Positions 15,902-23,872 of a DNA stretch of 64,000 nucleotides are shown one piece after another; positions within the stretch are counted from its first letter, which is position 1, and every line of letters starts with the position of its first letter. A program made the position numbers and the translations under genes. The stretch is from NCBI GenBank assembly GCA_934463035.1, contig CAKSIG010000006.1, positions 1-64,000 of the forward strand, written 5' to 3'. The notes under the pieces are model-generated. The model had not been told where the DNA came from and made no database searches. It saw only the letters and a program-made list of their open reading frames with translations. Source of the stretch: an uncultured Eubacteriales bacterium (GTDB lineage Bacteria; Bacillota; Clostridia; Oscillospirales; Acutalibacteraceae).

Positions 15902-16591
15902 TTAATTTGTCGCGCCGTAGTCGTTTATAAGTCCGGCGACATCGCTTGCGGGCGTTTCTATAACGTTTGTGAACGCGTCGGGCGCCGCGCCTACTATCAC
16001 GGTCTGCGCCGCAACGGCACTTGTGGAAACCGAAAAGGTATCGGTATATCCCGCAAATAAAATATTTGCATTTATCTTCATTTTAATCATAACCCTGTGA
16101 AGAACCTGATTCATACCCGCGTCGGTAAACTCGTTCTCAAAGTCGGCAAAGGCAGTGGTTGTTATCTGAACCTTAAATTTCACTTTCGGACCGAGCCCCA
16201 TAGTATATTCGCTGCCGAAAAAAGTGCCTACGGGTATACGCACGCTGTAATTCTCGCCCTTTGCCACAAGCTCAGGCACCTTGGTGGAGATCAGGCTTTT
16301 GAGCAGATTCATCTTAACTATATTTACTTCAAGGCTTGTAACGTTGCCCTCGTCATTTCTTGACAGCTTTATAATGTCGTCATAGGAAATATTGTTGTCG
16401 GAAAGTATTTCAACAACGGCGTTGTTAGCGGCGTTAAGCATTACCGTTTCCGCAACGCTCCTCGCATACACAAACACAACGCTGCGCATACGGAAAAACG
16501 CTGCGCCGAGAATTATAGAAATGATAAGTAGGAACGAAATCGGTAAAACAGCCGATTTTCGGTTATATCTGCGATTTTTTATAATCACCAC
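15902..16591 (-). CDS. yunB: Sporulation protein YunB
   Basis: The protein (229 residues) has an Arg/Lys-rich start, one membrane segment (about residues 14-34) and an outward domain. The motifs RSVVFVYARS, NNAVVEIL, ISYDDII and VRIPVGTFFGSEY are those of YunB, a sporulation protein of the mother-cell sigma-E regulon in Bacillus. It is needed for normal spore formation. Its presence agrees with the spoIIA operon at the other end of the window. ligA follows closely. Confidence 0.92.
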   Translation of the reverse strand: MVIIKNRRYNRKSAVLPISFLLIISIILGAAFFRMRSVVFVYARSVAETVMLNAANNAVVEILSDNNISYDDIIKLSRNDEGNVTSLEVNIVKMNLLKSLISTKVPELVAKGENYSVRIPVGTFFGSEYTMGLGPKVKFKVQITTTAFADFENEFTDAGMNQVLHRVMIKMKINANILFAGYTDTFSVSTSAVAAQTVIVGAAPDAFTNVIETPASDVAGLINDYGATN

Positions 16592-16690
16592 CCGCTTTCG
16601 TACTATATTTTACGAAAAAGCGGGATTTTTTGTTAATGTCAATTATATCACATTTTAAACTATTATTCCATAAAAAATTAAATTCGGTCT

Positions 16691-16718
16691 TTAACAGCAA
16701 CCCGAATTGTGGTATACT
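16691..16718 (+). promoter_or_regulatory. Promoter of the tsaE-tsaB-rpiB operon
   Basis: TTAACA (16691-16696), a 16-base spacer and TATACT (16713-16718) form a sigma-A promoter. The GTG start of tsaE is about 37 bases downstream. Confidence 0.7.
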
Positions 16719-16755
16719 CTTAGTGTTGACAGGTTTAAATAAAGAGGTGATAGGT

Positions 16756-17184
16756 GTGAAACGGTTTAATTCCGACAGTCCCGAGGCTACCGAGAAGATA
16801 GGCGAGCAGTTGGCGGACTCTCTTTCGGGCGGCGAGGTTATAGCATACAGAGGCGATCTCGGAATGGGCAAGACCTGTTTTACAAGGGGACTTGCGCGCG
16901 GACTCGGCTATAAAGGCGAGGTTACATCGCCCACTTTCGCACTTATAAACGAATATATCGGCGGCAGACTGCCGCTTTACCATTATGATATGTACCGCGT
17001 CGGCGGTTGGGAAGACCTTTATTCCACGGGATTTTTTGATTACATAGAGTGCGGCGGAGTGATAGCCGCCGAGTGGAGTGAGAATATCGAGGGCGCCTTG
17101 CCCGAAAACACCGTTTATGTTGAGTTTAAGTCTTTGGGTGAGAATTCAAGGGAAATAACTGTTTGGAGGAAGTGCGAACAATGA
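16756..17184 (+). CDS. tsaE: tRNA threonylcarbamoyladenosine ATPase TsaE
   Basis: The protein (142 residues) has the Walker A motif RGDLGMGKTCFTRG near residue 35, then SPTFALINEY and YHYDMYRV, all typical of TsaE/YjeE. With TsaB and TsaD it makes the t6A modification at position 37 of ANN-decoding tRNAs. GTG 16756 is chosen because AGAGG lies eight bases upstream and it gives a normal family length. The tsaB start overlaps its stop in an ATGA. Confidence 0.94.
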   Translation: MKRFNSDSPEATEKIGEQLADSLSGGEVIAYRGDLGMGKTCFTRGLARGLGYKGEVTSPTFALINEYIGGRLPLYHYDMYRVGGWEDLYSTGFFDYIECGGVIAAEWSENIEGALPENTVYVEFKSLGENSREITVWRKCEQ

Positions 17185-17897
17185 AGATACTTGCTGTTGA
17201 GTGCTCCGCGTCTCCTGCGTCGGCGGCGATTATCGAAAGCGGCAAAATAATCGCAAACGCGTATACAAACGTCAAGCTGACACATTCGCAGACGCTTATG
17301 CCGATGATAAGCTCTGTCTTAAATTCATCACTTACCGATATAAATGATATTGACGGATTTGCGGTGAGCGCGGGTCCCGGCTCATTTACGGGAATAAGAA
17401 TAGGAATAAGCGCCGTTAAAGGACTTGCCGCTCCCGAAAAAAAGCCCTGCGCCGCGGTGTCAACGCTTAGAAGTATGGCGGAAAACTGCCGTTTTACCGA
17501 TTGCGTTGTCTGCGCCGTTATGGACGCAAGGTGCAATCAGGTATACAACGCGGTTTTTGATATAGACGGCGGCAAAATAACGAGAATTTGCGATGACAGG
17601 GCAATAATGTGCGGCGAACTTGAAAAAGAATTAAAAAATATGTCGCAAAATGAGGAAAAAGGTGTTATAATAGTCGGTGACGGTGCGGAAATGTTTTACG
17701 AATACGTAAAAGATATGCCGAATGTGCGGCTTGCCGATGAAAATATGCGCTATCAGAATGCGGTGAGCGTCGGTATCGCCGCTGAGGAAATGTTTAACTC
17801 CGGCGGTACCGTACAGTCGGACAGGCTCCTGCCTGTGTATTTACGTCTTCCGCAGGCTGAAAGGGAATTGAAATTAAAAAGGGGTAAAAACGTATGA
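17181..17897 (+). CDS. tsaB: tRNA threonylcarbamoyladenosine protein TsaB
   Basis: This 238-residue protein begins MKILAVECSASPAS and contains GPGSFTGIRIGISAVKGLA (about residues 60-78), the signature of the ASKHA-fold TsaB. It is the scaffold partner of TsaD and TsaE. The ATG at 17181 overlaps the tsaE stop. rpiB overlaps its own stop by four bases. tsaD is not in the window. Confidence 0.95.
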   Translation: MKILAVECSASPASAAIIESGKIIANAYTNVKLTHSQTLMPMISSVLNSSLTDINDIDGFAVSAGPGSFTGIRIGISAVKGLAAPEKKPCAAVSTLRSMAENCRFTDCVVCAVMDARCNQVYNAVFDIDGGKITRICDDRAIMCGELEKELKNMSQNEEKGVIIVGDGAEMFYEYVKDMPNVRLADENMRYQNAVSVGIAAEEMFNSGGTVQSDRLLPVYLRLPQAERELKLKRGKNV

Positions 17898-18334
17898 AAG
17901 TTGCGATAGGTTGCGACCACGGCGGTCTTGAACACAAAAATGCAATTGCCGAACATTTAAAGGAACGCGGTTTTGAAGTAAAGGACTTCGGCATTTACGA
18001 ACAGGTATCTGTTGACTATCCGGACATTGCCGTAAAGGTATGCGAGAGCATAGTCTCGGGTGAAAACGAGCTTGGGATACTTGTGTGCGGAACGGGCATA
18101 GGTATGTCGATAGCCGCTAATAAGGTCAAGGGCATACGCGCCGCGGCGTGCAGCGAGCATTACTCCGCAAAATACACCCGTCTTCACAACAATTCAAACG
18201 TGCTTTGTCTCGGCGGACGCGTTATAGGCGTAGGCACCGCCTTGGAACTTGCTGATATTTTTGTCGATACGGAATTTGAGGGTGGCCGTCACCAGCGTCG
18301 CATTGACAAGATAGCTGATATAGAAAACAATTAA
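17894..18334 (+). CDS. rpiB: Ribose-5-phosphate isomerase B
   Basis: The protein (146 residues) has MKVAIGCDHGGLEHK at its start and the active-site signature CGTGIGMSIAANKVKGIRAA, with the catalytic Cys of the RpiB/LacAB family. It interconverts ribose-5- and ribulose-5-phosphate in the pentose phosphate pathway, which also feeds PRPP for the upp product encoded next. Related LacA/LacB or allose isomerases cannot be excluded, but length and residues fit RpiB. Confidence 0.95.
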   Translation: MKVAIGCDHGGLEHKNAIAEHLKERGFEVKDFGIYEQVSVDYPDIAVKVCESIVSGENELGILVCGTGIGMSIAANKVKGIRAAACSEHYSAKYTRLHNNSNVLCLGGRVIGVGTALELADIFVDTEFEGGRHQRRIDKIADIENN

Positions 18335-18351
18335 TTTCGGAGGTTATTATT

Positions 18352-18984
18352 ATGAACAAAAATGTATTCGTTATGGATCACCCGCTTATTCAGCATAAGC
18401 TCACCATTCTGCGTGATGAGAACACAGGTTCAAAGCAGTTCCGCGAGCTTGTAAGCGAAATTGCAATGCTTATGTGTTATGAATCGACGCGCGATCTTCC
18501 GCTTGAAGAGGTTGAGACCAAAACCCCCGTTTCGGTTGCCAAAACAAAGGTCCTTTCGGGACGTAAAATGGCGTTTGTGCCGATTTTAAGAGCGGGACTC
18601 GGAATGGTTGACGGTGTTTTGAGCCTTATACCCGCCGCCCGTGTGGGACACATCGGTATGTACCGCGACCCCGAAACACATACTCCTGTTGATTATTACT
18701 GCAAGCTGCCCGCCGACCTTGACGAGCGCGACGTTTTTGTTCTCGACCCGATGCTCGCAACAGGCGGAAGCGCAATCGACGCTGTTTCAAAAATCAAGGA
18801 ATTTAATCCCAAGAGAATTAAGTTTATGTGCATAATCGCGGCGCCCGAGGGAATAGAAGCCTTTACAAAGGTTCACCCCGACGTACCCGTATACTGTGCG
18901 GGTCTTGACGATCATCTTAACGAGCATTGCTATATCGTTCCGGGTCTCGGCGACGCAGGCGACCGTATATTCGGAACAAAATAA
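18352..18984 (+). CDS. upp: Uracil phosphoribosyltransferase
   Basis: This protein of 210 residues contains the PRPP-binding loop VFVLDPMLATGGSAIDAV and the uracil-binding C-terminal region (VYCAGLDDHLNEHCYIVPGL). It salvages uracil to UMP in the cytoplasm. It follows rpiB by 17 bases with CGGAGG upstream, so it is likely cotranscribed, and it ends at a clear stem-loop. Confidence 0.98.
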   Translation: MNKNVFVMDHPLIQHKLTILRDENTGSKQFRELVSEIAMLMCYESTRDLPLEEVETKTPVSVAKTKVLSGRKMAFVPILRAGLGMVDGVLSLIPAARVGHIGMYRDPETHTPVDYYCKLPADLDERDVFVLDPMLATGGSAIDAVSKIKEFNPKRIKFMCIIAAPEGIEAFTKVHPDVPVYCAGLDDHLNEHCYIVPGLGDAGDRIFGTK

Positions 18985-19000
18985 TTTCATAAAATAAAAG

Positions 19001-19032
19001 ACGGTGCTGCTTCAATAATGAGGCAACACCGT
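19001..19032. terminator. Bidirectional terminator after upp
   Basis: ACGGTG...CACCGT arms with an inner TGC-TC/GAGGCA pairing form a stem around AATAAT, flanked by A and T runs. It lies between the convergent upp gene and the TIM-barrel isomerase gene. Confidence 0.75.
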
Positions 19033-19047
19033 TTAACATTATACGGT

Positions 19048-19800
19048 TTATTGTTTTTCCTGTAACCAAGATATAAGCGTGGCGGCGGTTTCTTTGAGCG
19101 ATTCTATGCGGTCGTCGTGCATAAATTCAAGTATCAGGGTGTGGCTGCCCCCAAAGCAGGATAAATATTTTCTCCATATTTCAGTACCCTCTTTAAGAGG
19201 GTACTTTTTGTATTTGCTGTCCCAATGAAACACGTGTATATTTCTGGTGATTTCGGCGAGCGCCGAGGCGGATTTTATGTTGTATTCCTCGCTTTTGAAT
19301 TGGTTGGGCTGCCAATACATTCTGAGAAAAGGACTGCCTACCTCGCTTATGTAACGTCTTGATACTTCGTAATCGTCGGTCAGCGTGAACGGGTGACATT
19401 CAAGGCATAACTGTATGCCGGCCTTTCCGGCAATTTCTGCCGTTTTGCGTCCTTGGTCTGCAAGCGCCGCGAACCCGTCGGAGCCGATTTCGGCTGAACC
19501 CTTTTCGCCGCACCATACACGTATACAATCGGTTCCGAGCAGGCTTGCCGCTTCAAGATATGGCTTTATATCTTCGGGGCTGTCTTTGCCTATGCGGTAA
19601 TATGAGCCGTATGACGATATTAAAATTCCTTCTTCACGGCACATTTTATTTATTTCTTTCAGAACTGACGGATTGCCGCACGGAGCGTGAACGTCACTGC
19701 CCCATTCAATTGCGTCAAGGCGGCTTTCCTTTGCCGCCTTTATTATTTCATAAGCGGTGTTCGAGCGGAACGACACCGATGTTACTGCTGTTTTAAACAT
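19048..19800 (-). CDS. Sugar phosphate isomerase/epimerase (TIM-barrel, AP-endonuclease-2 fold)
   Basis: This protein of 250 residues fits the xylose-isomerase-like TIM-barrel family: DAIEWGSDVH near the start, GTDCIRVWCGE, IQLCLECHPFTLTDDY, FLRMYWQPNQ and a C-terminal LILEFMHDD. The acidic and His residues are typical of metal-binding epimerases. The natural sugar or cyclitol is unknown. It is the last gene of the AraC-dehydrogenase-isomerase operon. Confidence 0.85.
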   Translation of the reverse strand: MFKTAVTSVSFRSNTAYEIIKAAKESRLDAIEWGSDVHAPCGNPSVLKEINKMCREEGILISSYGSYYRIGKDSPEDIKPYLEAASLLGTDCIRVWCGEKGSAEIGSDGFAALADQGRKTAEIAGKAGIQLCLECHPFTLTDDYEVSRRYISEVGSPFLRMYWQPNQFKSEEYNIKSASALAEITRNIHVFHWDSKYKKYPLKEGTEIWRKYLSCFGGSHTLILEFMHDDRIESLKETAATLISWLQEKQ

Positions 19801-19814
19801 ACATTACCTCTTAT

Positions 19815-19836
19815 CTAGTGTGACAGGTTCACGCTA
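19815..19836. repeat. Short inverted repeat resembling a MITE tip
   Basis: TAGTGTGA and TCACGCTA flank a few bases and form a near-perfect hairpin. The outer eleven bases TAGTGTGACAG also match the ends of the element at 5299-5577. It could be a terminator-like stem or a relic. It overlaps the stop codon of the upstream dehydrogenase gene. Confidence 0.3.
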
Positions 19837-20841
19837 AGCCATTGTTTTAAGCATATTCGGGGTTACCTCATATAGCGGCTTTTCGCCGTCTGCTATTCTT
19901 AAATACTCCTCGTACATATATCTTGCCATACGCTGAGGCTCGTTACCGCAGCTTCCCGCGAAATGCGGCGTTAAAAACACATTAGGCATTTTGAAGAACG
20001 GGTGGTCGGGTTTCGGCGGTTCTGGATCGGTGACGTCAAGGACGGCTGTTCTGTCAGCCTGTTCTGAAAGCGCTTTTACAAGATCTTGTTCAACTACCTG
20101 CGCACCGCGCCCCGTGTTGATAAATACGGCGTTCGGTTTCATACGGCTGAAAAGTCCGTAATTCAGTATGCCCTGTGTTTGCTTATTGTTGGCAAGATGA
20201 TTGGAAATTGTGTCGCACTCCGAAAACAGCGTTTCAAGCGAACACAGCCGCACACCGAGCTTTTCGGCTGTTTCGGCGGGCAGAAACGGGTCGAAAACAA
20301 ATATTTCGTTTTCCTCGGCTGAGAGCAGTTCTATAACCCGTCTTCCTATCGCTCCTGCACCTATAATTCCTATTTTTGCCCCTATATTGCCCGGATATAG
20401 GTTTACTTCGCCGCGCGCAACGCTGTCTTCGCCGTTTTTCGTGTGCATAATGTGCTGAAAAAAGCCTTTGTTAGCAAGCGTTATCTGCGCCGCAGTCACC
20501 TGCGCTACGGGAACGGCGTTTGCCGCCGCCGCGCTGAATATCCTGATACCGTTTTTAAAATATGCGTCGGCAAAGCCCTTTACGGAACCTGCGGCATAAA
20601 AGACGTATTTTAAATTCGGTAAATACTCCTTTATTTGCGAAACGCTGAGTGCGGGAAATCCCCAAGTTCCGAAAGCAAATACCGCATTTCTAAGCGTTTC
20701 CTTATTTTCTTTGAGCATATCCTCGGTAAACACGGCGCTTTTGTCAATGCCTGTTTCCGCCGACATACGGTTTAAAAGTTTTTCACCGTATACTTCTTTG
20801 ATTTTTTCGGTAGTTCCCAAAAATACACAACTGCTATTCAT
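19834..20841 (-). CDS. D-2-hydroxyacid dehydrogenase, second paralogue
   Basis: The protein (335 residues) has the Rossmann motif GIIGAGAIGRR (near residue 158), catalytic Arg in NTGRGAQ, Glu in PEPPKPDHP and His in TPHFAGS. It differs from the 1223-2173 paralogue by a longer N-terminus and an AANAVPVAQ segment in place of ENAVAQQ. ATG 20841 is preferred because AGGTGA precedes it; a GTG three codons earlier lies in the ribosome site. It overlaps the end of the AraC gene by eight bases, so the regulator probably controls this dehydrogenase. The substrate is unknown. Confidence 0.88.
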   Translation of the reverse strand: MNSSCVFLGTTEKIKEVYGEKLLNRMSAETGIDKSAVFTEDMLKENKETLRNAVFAFGTWGFPALSVSQIKEYLPNLKYVFYAAGSVKGFADAYFKNGIRIFSAAAANAVPVAQVTAAQITLANKGFFQHIMHTKNGEDSVARGEVNLYPGNIGAKIGIIGAGAIGRRVIELLSAEENEIFVFDPFLPAETAEKLGVRLCSLETLFSECDTISNHLANNKQTQGILNYGLFSRMKPNAVFINTGRGAQVVEQDLVKALSEQADRTAVLDVTDPEPPKPDHPFFKMPNVFLTPHFAGSCGNEPQRMARYMYEEYLRIADGEKPLYEVTPNMLKTMA

Positions 20842-21661
20842 AAAAATCACCTGAATTACTGTAATTTTTTCTGTAATCGGTCGGCGAAAGACCGACGCTT
20901 CTGCTGAAATAACGGGAAAAGTTGCTTAAATCGGAGAAACCCGTTTTGTAGCAAATTTCGCTCACGGGCAGGTCGGATTCGGCAAGCAGCTCTTTTGCCG
21001 CCGCTATACGGCACAGTATTTGATACTGCTTTATGCTGTAACCCGTTACCGATTTAAAACTGTGAGCAAGATAGTAGGTGCTTATATTGAGCCGCTTTGA
21101 AAGCTCGTCAAGCGTGAATGATGAAGCATAGTCGCGTTCAAGCATATTTTTCAGCGACGTTACGGATTCGTCAATACTGCTGTTAAGCGGCGGGAAAGCG
21201 TTTTTATTGTTGCGGTACAAGACCGTAAGTATGCTCTCAATATATAAATTTGCGGGACTGTCCTGATTTAGAGTATGCCGTATTTCATTGCAGAGCAGGT
21301 CAAACAGGGAATTAAGCTCTGATGTCAGCCCGTTTGCGTCAAAAACGTGGCTGAAAGAGGACGGACGGTTTGAAAAGACTGAAACAAGCCGAGTGTTTTT
21401 AATGCATTGCTGCGTCAGCTTGGGGTTAAGCGAAACCGTATACCGACGGTAAACGTCCCCCGTCGGGGTTATCGAATGGCTTTCAAGATTGCTTATAAAG
21501 ATGACCGACGGCGAGGTTATTTCATACCGTTTGTCCGAAATATGAAGAAGCGCGCCGCCCTCCTTTATGTAAACAATCTGGTATGTATTGTGATAATGCA
21601 GGGAAGCGCCTGACAGCTCCTGCTTGTACGACGCGGCTTCAACACAGGGAGGATATGCCAT
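20834..21661 (-). CDS. AraC family transcriptional regulator
   Basis: The protein (275 residues) has an N-terminal cupin effector domain (ASLHYHNTYQIVYIKEGGAL) and a C-terminal double helix-turn-helix: FTLDELSKRLNISTYYLAHS with FKSVTGYSIKQYQ, then ISEICYKTGFSDLSNFSRYF with LSPTDYRK. ATG 21661 is selected by AAAGGAGG six bases upstream. It is divergent from the reductase operon, which is the classic place for a local sugar- or acid-responsive regulator of both directions. Confidence 0.93.
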   Translation of the reverse strand: MAYPPCVEAASYKQELSGASLHYHNTYQIVYIKEGGALLHISDKRYEITSPSVIFISNLESHSITPTGDVYRRYTVSLNPKLTQQCIKNTRLVSVFSNRPSSFSHVFDANGLTSELNSLFDLLCNEIRHTLNQDSPANLYIESILTVLYRNNKNAFPPLNSSIDESVTSLKNMLERDYASSFTLDELSKRLNISTYYLAHSFKSVTGYSIKQYQILCRIAAAKELLAESDLPVSEICYKTGFSDLSNFSRYFSRSVGLSPTDYRKNYSNSGDFYE

Positions 21662-21766
21662 ACTGTACCTCCTTTTCAGCAAATTTTACATAATATTCGG
21701 CAATTATCCCATAACCGATTTTTATAATAGTATTATATAATGTATTTAGCGAAAAGTCTATCACGA

Positions 21767-21800
21767 ATATTGCTTTTTATTTCTAAATTTAAAGCAATAT
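21767..21800. promoter_or_regulatory. Inverted repeat in the divergent intergenic region, possible operator
   Basis: ATATTGCTTT (21767-21776) and AAAGCAATAT (21791-21800) are exact inverted copies separated by 14 bases. They lie 26 bases before the reductase start and downstream of a TATAAT at 21736-21741. This is a candidate AraC-family or other regulator site, or a leader hairpin. Confidence 0.45.
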
Positions 21801-21825
21801 ATACATAATAAAGGGAGGAATTCAA

Positions 21826-23139
21826 ATGGCAGGAAAATTTATAACGGATATTGACAGCTTCAACAGTATATGCGCCGAAAACGGCGTAAAACTGCCTGTC
21901 GGCGAAAATGCCGATGTTTTGAAGCAGAGCGTCGCCGTTGACGGCAAAAAGATACCCAACAGAATAGTTTATCAGGCTATGGAGGGGTGCGACGGCAATC
22001 CCGACGGAAGCGTAGGCGAGCTTACCGTCCGCCGCTATATGCGCTTTGCAAAGGGCGGCGCGGGGCTTATTTGGTTTGAGGCTACCGCAGTGAAAAAAGA
22101 GGGAAAAGCAAATCCGAGACAGATGTTTATAAGCGAGGAAAACGTTCAAAGCTATGCCGAGTTTGTAAAACAAATAAAGCAGACCTGCCTTGAAGAAAAC
22201 GGTTACGAGCCGATAATCGTTATGCAGCTTACCCATTCGGGAAGATACAGCAAGCCGAACGGCTATCCCGAACCGATAATCGCATATAACAATCCTGTTT
22301 ATGAAGAAGAACCTATTGACGCTTCAAGGATTATAACCGACGATGAGCTTGACAGTCTTCAAGACTGCTACGTTAAAAGCGCGTTGTTGGCAAAACAGGC
22401 AGGCTTTGACGGCGTGGATATTAAATCGTGCCACCGATATTTGTTAAGCGAATTACTTTCGGCATACACAAGAGAGGGAAAGTACGGCGGCAGTTATGAA
22501 AACAGGACAAGAATGTTAAGGGAGACTGTTGCTAAGGTAAAAAAAGCGGTGGGCGATGGGTTTATCGTCACGGTGAGAATGAACGCCTATGACGGAGTTG
22601 AGTATCCATACGGCTTCGGAACCGTTCAAGACGGAGGATTAACACCCTGCTTTGACGAGGCAAAACGGCTTGTAAACGACCTGTACGGCTTGGGTGTTCG
22701 CCTTGTTGATATAACGATGGGCAACCCTTATGTTAATCCTCACGTGAACCGACCTGCTGTCAGCGGTGTGCCTTATGCGGTTGACGAAGCGCCGATAGTC
22801 GGCGTTGAACGTATGTTAAAGGGAACAAGGGATATTAAAGCGGCGGTTCCGCAAATGCTTATCGTTTGTTCGGGAATTACCTACCTCGGCGCGCAGTCGC
22901 GCTATGTTACGGCTGAATGTATAAACAAAGGCTGGTTTGATTTTGCGGGATACGGCAGAATGACTCTTGCCAATCCCGATATAGCAAAGGATATTATGAC
23001 CGACAGACCCTCAAAGCATCTTTGCGTTACGTGCAGTAAATGCACGCATATAATGCGCGCTGGTATGACGCCTGGCTGCGCGGTGTTTGACAGGGAAGTT
23101 TACGGCAATTTATTAAAAAACGGAGGTAAACAGGTATGA
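21826..23139 (+). CDS. NADH:flavin oxidoreductase (Old Yellow Enzyme family, short form with Fe-S site)
   Basis: The protein (437 residues) is an FMN TIM-barrel of the OYE/2,4-dienoyl-CoA reductase branch. It has NRIVYQAMEGCDGN, VMQLTHSGRYS, the catalytic-loop region GFDGVDIKSCHRYLLSE and TREGKYGGSYENR. Near the C-terminus CVTCSKC plus a Cys 12 residues later looks like the [4Fe-4S] ligand set. Members normally continue into a 230-residue FAD/NAD domain, but this one stops right after the cluster. It is the first gene of an operon with an SDR and a flavoprotein, and it overlaps the SDR start by four bases. Confidence 0.88.
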   Translation: MAGKFITDIDSFNSICAENGVKLPVGENADVLKQSVAVDGKKIPNRIVYQAMEGCDGNPDGSVGELTVRRYMRFAKGGAGLIWFEATAVKKEGKANPRQMFISEENVQSYAEFVKQIKQTCLEENGYEPIIVMQLTHSGRYSKPNGYPEPIIAYNNPVYEEEPIDASRIITDDELDSLQDCYVKSALLAKQAGFDGVDIKSCHRYLLSELLSAYTREGKYGGSYENRTRMLRETVAKVKKAVGDGFIVTVRMNAYDGVEYPYGFGTVQDGGLTPCFDEAKRLVNDLYGLGVRLVDITMGNPYVNPHVNRPAVSGVPYAVDEAPIVGVERMLKGTRDIKAAVPQMLIVCSGITYLGAQSRYVTAECINKGWFDFAGYGRMTLANPDIAKDIMTDRPSKHLCVTCSKCTHIMRAGMTPGCAVFDREVYGNLLKNGGKQV

Positions 23140-23870
23140 AAAGCGCAATAGTTACGGGCGCGGCAGGCGGTATCGGCTTCGCGACGGTTAAAAAACTTTC
23201 GGCAGAGGGATTTGCCGTTCTCGGTCTTGATATATTGGACGGCGAAAAGGTTGATTACAGCGGTATAGAAAACGCGCACTATTTTAAATGCGATATATCA
23301 AATTCTAATTGCCGCGCGGCGGCGCTTGAAAAGGCAAAGGAGCTTTTCGGCACGGTTGAAGTTTTGGTAAATGTTGCGGGAGTTGCGCCGAGAGTGCGCG
23401 CCGACCTCCTTGAAATGACCGAGGAAAGCTATGACCGCGTTATGGGTATCAACACAAAGGCGACTATGTTTTTGACCCAGCTTTTCGCAAGATATATGGT
23501 GGAAAATAAAATCAAGGGATATATAGTTAATATATCGTCTATGTCGGCATATACAAGCTCGGTAAGCAGGGGAGAATACTGCATTTCCAAGGCGGGTGTT
23601 TCAATGATAACCACCCTCTTTGCCGACCGCCTTGCCGAATACGGTATAACCGTCAACGAGATAAGACCGGGTATAATACACACGGGTATGACTGATACTG
23701 TAAAGCAAAAATACGATGCCCTGATAGCTGACGGTCTTCTTCCGATTGCCCGTTGGGGACAGCCTGAGGACATTGCAAATGCAGTTTATGTGCTTTGCAG
23801 CGGTCAGCTCGGATATACAACGGGTCAGTCTATTGACGTTGACGGGGGATTTCATATCAGGAGACTTTAA
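23136..23870 (+). CDS. Short-chain dehydrogenase/reductase (SDR)
   Basis: The protein (244 residues) is a classical SDR with TGAAGGIG at residues 7-14, VLVNVAGVAP, catalytic Ser in VNISSMSAYTS and the YCISK active-site Tyr-Lys. The end (SIDVDGGFHIRRL) is FabG/KduD-like. It probably reduces a keto group or oxidises an alcohol with NAD(P)H. It overlaps both neighbours' ends closely, so the three enzymes form one pathway unit. Confidence 0.9.
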   Translation: MKSAIVTGAAGGIGFATVKKLSAEGFAVLGLDILDGEKVDYSGIENAHYFKCDISNSNCRAAALEKAKELFGTVEVLVNVAGVAPRVRADLLEMTEESYDRVMGINTKATMFLTQLFARYMVENKIKGYIVNISSMSAYTSSVSRGEYCISKAGVSMITTLFADRLAEYGITVNEIRPGIIHTGMTDTVKQKYDALIADGLLPIARWGQPEDIANAVYVLCSGQLGYTTGQSIDVDGGFHIRRL

Positions 23871-23872
23871 AT

